Below, piece after piece: positions 16,763 through 18,040 of a DNA stretch of 18,040 nucleotides. The notes under the pieces were generated by a model. The model saw only the letters and a list, made by a program, of their open reading frames with translations. It ran no database searches and was not told where the DNA came from. The first letter of the stretch is position 1. Every line of letters starts with the position of its first letter. The stretch is from Campylobacterales bacterium. Its GTDB lineage: Bacteria; Campylobacterota; Campylobacteria; Campylobacterales; SZUA-545. The position numbers were made by a program, and so were the translations under genes. The stretch is from assembly GCA_025800305.1 (NCBI GenBank), contig JAOXRY010000170.1:1-18040 (forward strand). The letters are read 5' to 3'.

Positions 16763-16763
16763 G

Positions 16764-17144
16764 TTGACAGGATTAGTTGCAGTAGGAATTGGAGGAGCTT
16801 TAGGAGCTATTAGCAGATATCTAGTTGTAGATCTTAGTAGTAAAGTTTTTGGAACCTCTTTTCCTTATGGAACTTTGATTGTTAACTCCTTAGGCTCTTT
16901 TCTTCTTCTTTTTCTTTTAACAATTGTTCTTAGTAAACTTGAACCAACATCAGCTGTAAGACTTTTTATTGCAGTTGGTTTTATGGGAAGTTTTACAACA
17001 TTTTCAAGTTTTTCTTACGAAACTATTACACTTTTTCATGAAGGACTTTTTGGTAAAACTGTAATGAATATTATTTTTAATAACATATTGGCAATTGGCT
17101 TTGGTGTTGCTGGTCTGTATGTAGGAAGATATTTTACAAATTAG
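16764..17144 (+). CDS. crcB: Fluoride ion channel/exporter CrcB (Fluc)
   Basis: A 126-residue membrane protein with four hydrophobic helices, the normal size for one Fluc protomer; these work as antiparallel dimers exporting fluoride. Family hallmarks are intact: GGALGAISRYL (10-20), GTLIVNSLGSF (36-46, with the channel Asn N41), and GFMGSFTTFSSFSYE (72-86) containing the Phe-box phenylalanines and the sodium-site Thr region. The start is TTG, one base after the uvrA stop, with AGGA eight bases upstream inside uvrA. A single copy is seen, so a homodimer is expected. No fluoride riboswitch is present in front, as the gene is joined to uvrA; expression probably follows the repair gene. Confidence 0.94.
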   Translation: MTGLVAVGIGGALGAISRYLVVDLSSKVFGTSFPYGTLIVNSLGSFLLLFLLTIVLSKLEPTSAVRLFIAVGFMGSFTTFSSFSYETITLFHEGLFGKTVMNIIFNNILAIGFGVAGLYVGRYFTN

Positions 17145-17151
17145 AATTATT

Positions 17152-17433
17152 TTAACTGAAACTAAATCCCAAAAATGATGATTTTTTTACAGGAGCTTTC
17201 TTCTTTCTTCTACTATTAACAACTTTTACTTCAGAGTAGAAAAGTTTTTTCATTTTTTCCAGTTCATCAATCTCTTTTTCTAGCTCTTTTAATTCATTAT
17301 ACGAGAGGTTTCTTCTATCCATTCTATATAAAAGTTCTTCTGTGTATCCGTTGATCTCTTTGTAGAAATCCATAAGGAATGCTTTTCGCTTTTGTTGTAT
17401 CTCTTTATTTGAAAGTCCAAGAAGGTTAATCAT
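17152..17433 (-). CDS. Small charged helical protein of unknown function
   Basis: A 93-residue protein I do not recognise. It is mostly helical and highly charged, with a predicted coiled coil about residues 40-70 (LSYNELKELEKEIDELEKMKKL) and a basic tail SRRKKKAPVKKSS ending in a hydrophobic FLGFSFS. The frame extends seven codons upstream, but the methionine at 17433 is preceded by AAAGG seven bases away, so it is preferred. No cysteines, membrane helices or signal peptide are seen. It is convergent with crcB (7 bases between stops) and divergent from the hydrolase. Coding is supported by the ribosome site and amino-acid pattern; function is open. Confidence 0.65.
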   Translation of the reverse strand: MINLLGLSNKEIQQKRKAFLMDFYKEINGYTEELLYRMDRRNLSYNELKELEKEIDELEKMKKLFYSEVKVVNSRRKKKAPVKKSSFLGFSFS

Positions 17434-17499
17434 CTTTTTACCTTTAAGTGTCACGTATATATCCGATTTATCAGCAAAACAAGATCCAAAGGGTACATA
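17434..17499. promoter_or_regulatory. Divergent promoter region between the small gene and the hydrolase
   Basis: The 66-base gap must hold starts for both strands. TATATAT near 17456-17462 can serve as a -10 box in either direction. AAAGGG at 17488-17493 is the ribosome site for the TTG start at 17500, six bases on. Confidence 0.35.
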
Positions 17500-17958
17500 T
17501 TGCCAATAAAAAAAGTAAAAAATTTTGATGGTGAATTTATTATTAATTATGAAGTATTAAATCCTCAAATAGAAAAATCTATAGTTTTTTTACATGGATG
17601 GGGAAGCAATAAAGAGATAATGAAACAGAGTTTTGGAAAGGTTTTTCAAGACTTTAAACATATCTATATAGATATGCCAGGTTTTGGTAAAAGCCCAACA
17701 GGAAAGATTCTAAAGACTACAGATTATAAAGAAATAATAGAAAAGTTTTTAAAAGAGATATCTGTAGTACCAGATGCTATTTTTGGTCACTCTTTTGGAG
17801 GAAAGGTTGCAACTTTATTAGCTCCTAAAAATTTGGTACTCCTTTCTAGTTCAGGAATATTAGAAGCTAAACCTTTAAAGGTGAAAGCTAAAATTGCTCT
17901 ATTTAAGCTTTTAAAACCTTTTGGTAGTCCAACATGTCTTCAGTTGGCTGTAAGGTAA
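17500..17958 (+). CDS. Alpha/beta hydrolase, C-terminally truncated
   Basis: The N-terminal ~142 residues are a clear alpha/beta hydrolase: first strand SIVFLHGWGSNKE with the oxyanion HGWG (32-35), IYIDMPGFGKS (56-65), and the nucleophile elbow GHSFGG with Ser98. Relatives are about 230-260 residues and carry the catalytic Asp and His in the missing C-terminal part. Here the frame after LFKLLKPFG (about 17925) turns into a short unrelated tail and stops at 17956-17958, and no other frame downstream restores the fold. The product would lack two of three catalytic residues and is probably inactive, so this may be annotated as a pseudogene. The TTG start has a good ribosome site (AAAGGG). The break is probably an insertion or an assembly junction. 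Natural substrate unknown. Confidence 0.8.
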   Translation: MPIKKVKNFDGEFIINYEVLNPQIEKSIVFLHGWGSNKEIMKQSFGKVFQDFKHIYIDMPGFGKSPTGKILKTTDYKEIIEKFLKEISVVPDAIFGHSFGGKVATLLAPKNLVLLSSSGILEAKPLKVKAKIALFKLLKPFGSPTCLQLAVR

Positions 17959-18040
17959 GCCCCGTTTTAAGTTTTTTGTCGTTGTGTGTGCTAATGAACT
18001 GATGAAGGAAAAGTACTCCTTCTGCACTGCAATACGTGGT
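17926..18040. other. Unidentified sequence replacing the end of the hydrolase gene
   Basis: From about 17926 the sequence is richer in G and C than the surrounding DNA and no longer fits the hydrolase. It contains a hairpin, GAAGGA (18004-18009) with TCCTTC (18017-18022) around a 7-base loop. Two - strand frames stay open about 40 codons from the window end to stops at 17903-17913, and one + strand frame is open for 29 codons at the edge, but none gives a family I recognise. It could be the end of an insertion element or intron, or a contig-end artefact. Confidence 0.4.

Noticed and set aside
16700..16763. Fluoride riboswitch for crcB
   Set aside because: crcB starts 1 base after uvrA, and no conserved riboswitch pseudoknot segment is visible in the uvrA end.
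17171..17186. AAAAAT-GATG-ATTTTT as a terminator between crcB and the small gene
   Set aside because: The stem is only A-T pairs and lies inside the small gene; it is no more than expected in AT-rich DNA.
17434..17454. ATG at 17454 as the start of the small - strand gene
   Set aside because: The AAAGG ribosome site lies within those seven codons and is well placed for the methionine at 17433.
17990..18040. Hammerhead ribozyme or group II intron 5' end (CTGATGA and GTGTG at the right edge)
   Set aside because: The hairpin after CTGATGA is not followed by GAAA, and too little sequence is available to build intron domain I; kept only as an unidentified stretch.
1..18040. CRISPR arrays, tRNA or rRNA genes
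   Set aside because: No regularly spaced repeats, no tRNA cloverleaf pattern and no rRNA segment were seen on either strand.

Overview
The window is AT-rich (roughly two thirds A+T), densely coded bacterial DNA with short gaps, frequent gene overlaps, many TTG starts and -10 boxes of the form TTTTGATATAAT with no clear -35. Together with protein content (a stand-alone ~735-aa-class PurL, an Hpt/HDOD signalling protein, a UvrA-CrcB pair), this points to a member of the Campylobacterota (Epsilonproteobacteria), more likely a free-living or environmental type such as the Sulfurimonas/Sulfurovum/Arcobacter groups. The genus is inference; no rRNA or other definitive marker is present.

Layout. (1) 1-3185, + strand: the 3' two thirds of purL, then a signalling protein with a histidine phosphotransfer domain, a degenerate receiver-like domain and an HDOD domain. 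(2) 3200-5314, - strand: a WD40-propeller protein with a long helical C-terminal half, facing the previous gene and divergent from the next. (3) 5409-6709, + strand: a class II aldolase/adducin-fold protein that has lost its zinc histidines, overlapping by 4 bases a TSUP-family membrane transporter whose only sensible start is ATA. (4) 6766-13887, + strand: a type I restriction-modification locus with two toxin-antitoxin modules inside it, in the order hsdM - hepT - mntA - hsdS - RelB-like antitoxin - RelE/ParE toxin - hsdR. Almost every junction is an overlap (4, 11, 4, 11 and 8 bases); the only gap, between hsdS and the antitoxin, carries its own promoter-like box and a palindrome. (5) 13949-17144, + strand: uvrA followed 1 base later by crcB. 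(6) 17152-18040: a small unknown charged gene on the - strand, a divergent alpha/beta hydrolase that breaks off after about 142 residues, and about 110 bases of foreign-looking sequence to the window end.

How it fits together. The accessory core is the 7.1-kb defence island-like operon. HsdM and HsdS would form the methylase and HsdR adds ATP-driven restriction. HepT/MntA (a HEPN RNase and its nucleotidyltransferase antidote, both with intact motifs) and the RelBE-type pair are co-transcribed with it, so loss or shut-off of the restriction operon should also unbalance the toxins. The flanking genes are chromosomal housekeeping and signalling genes. The right edge looks like a disrupted gene at the boundary of an unidentified element or an assembly break.
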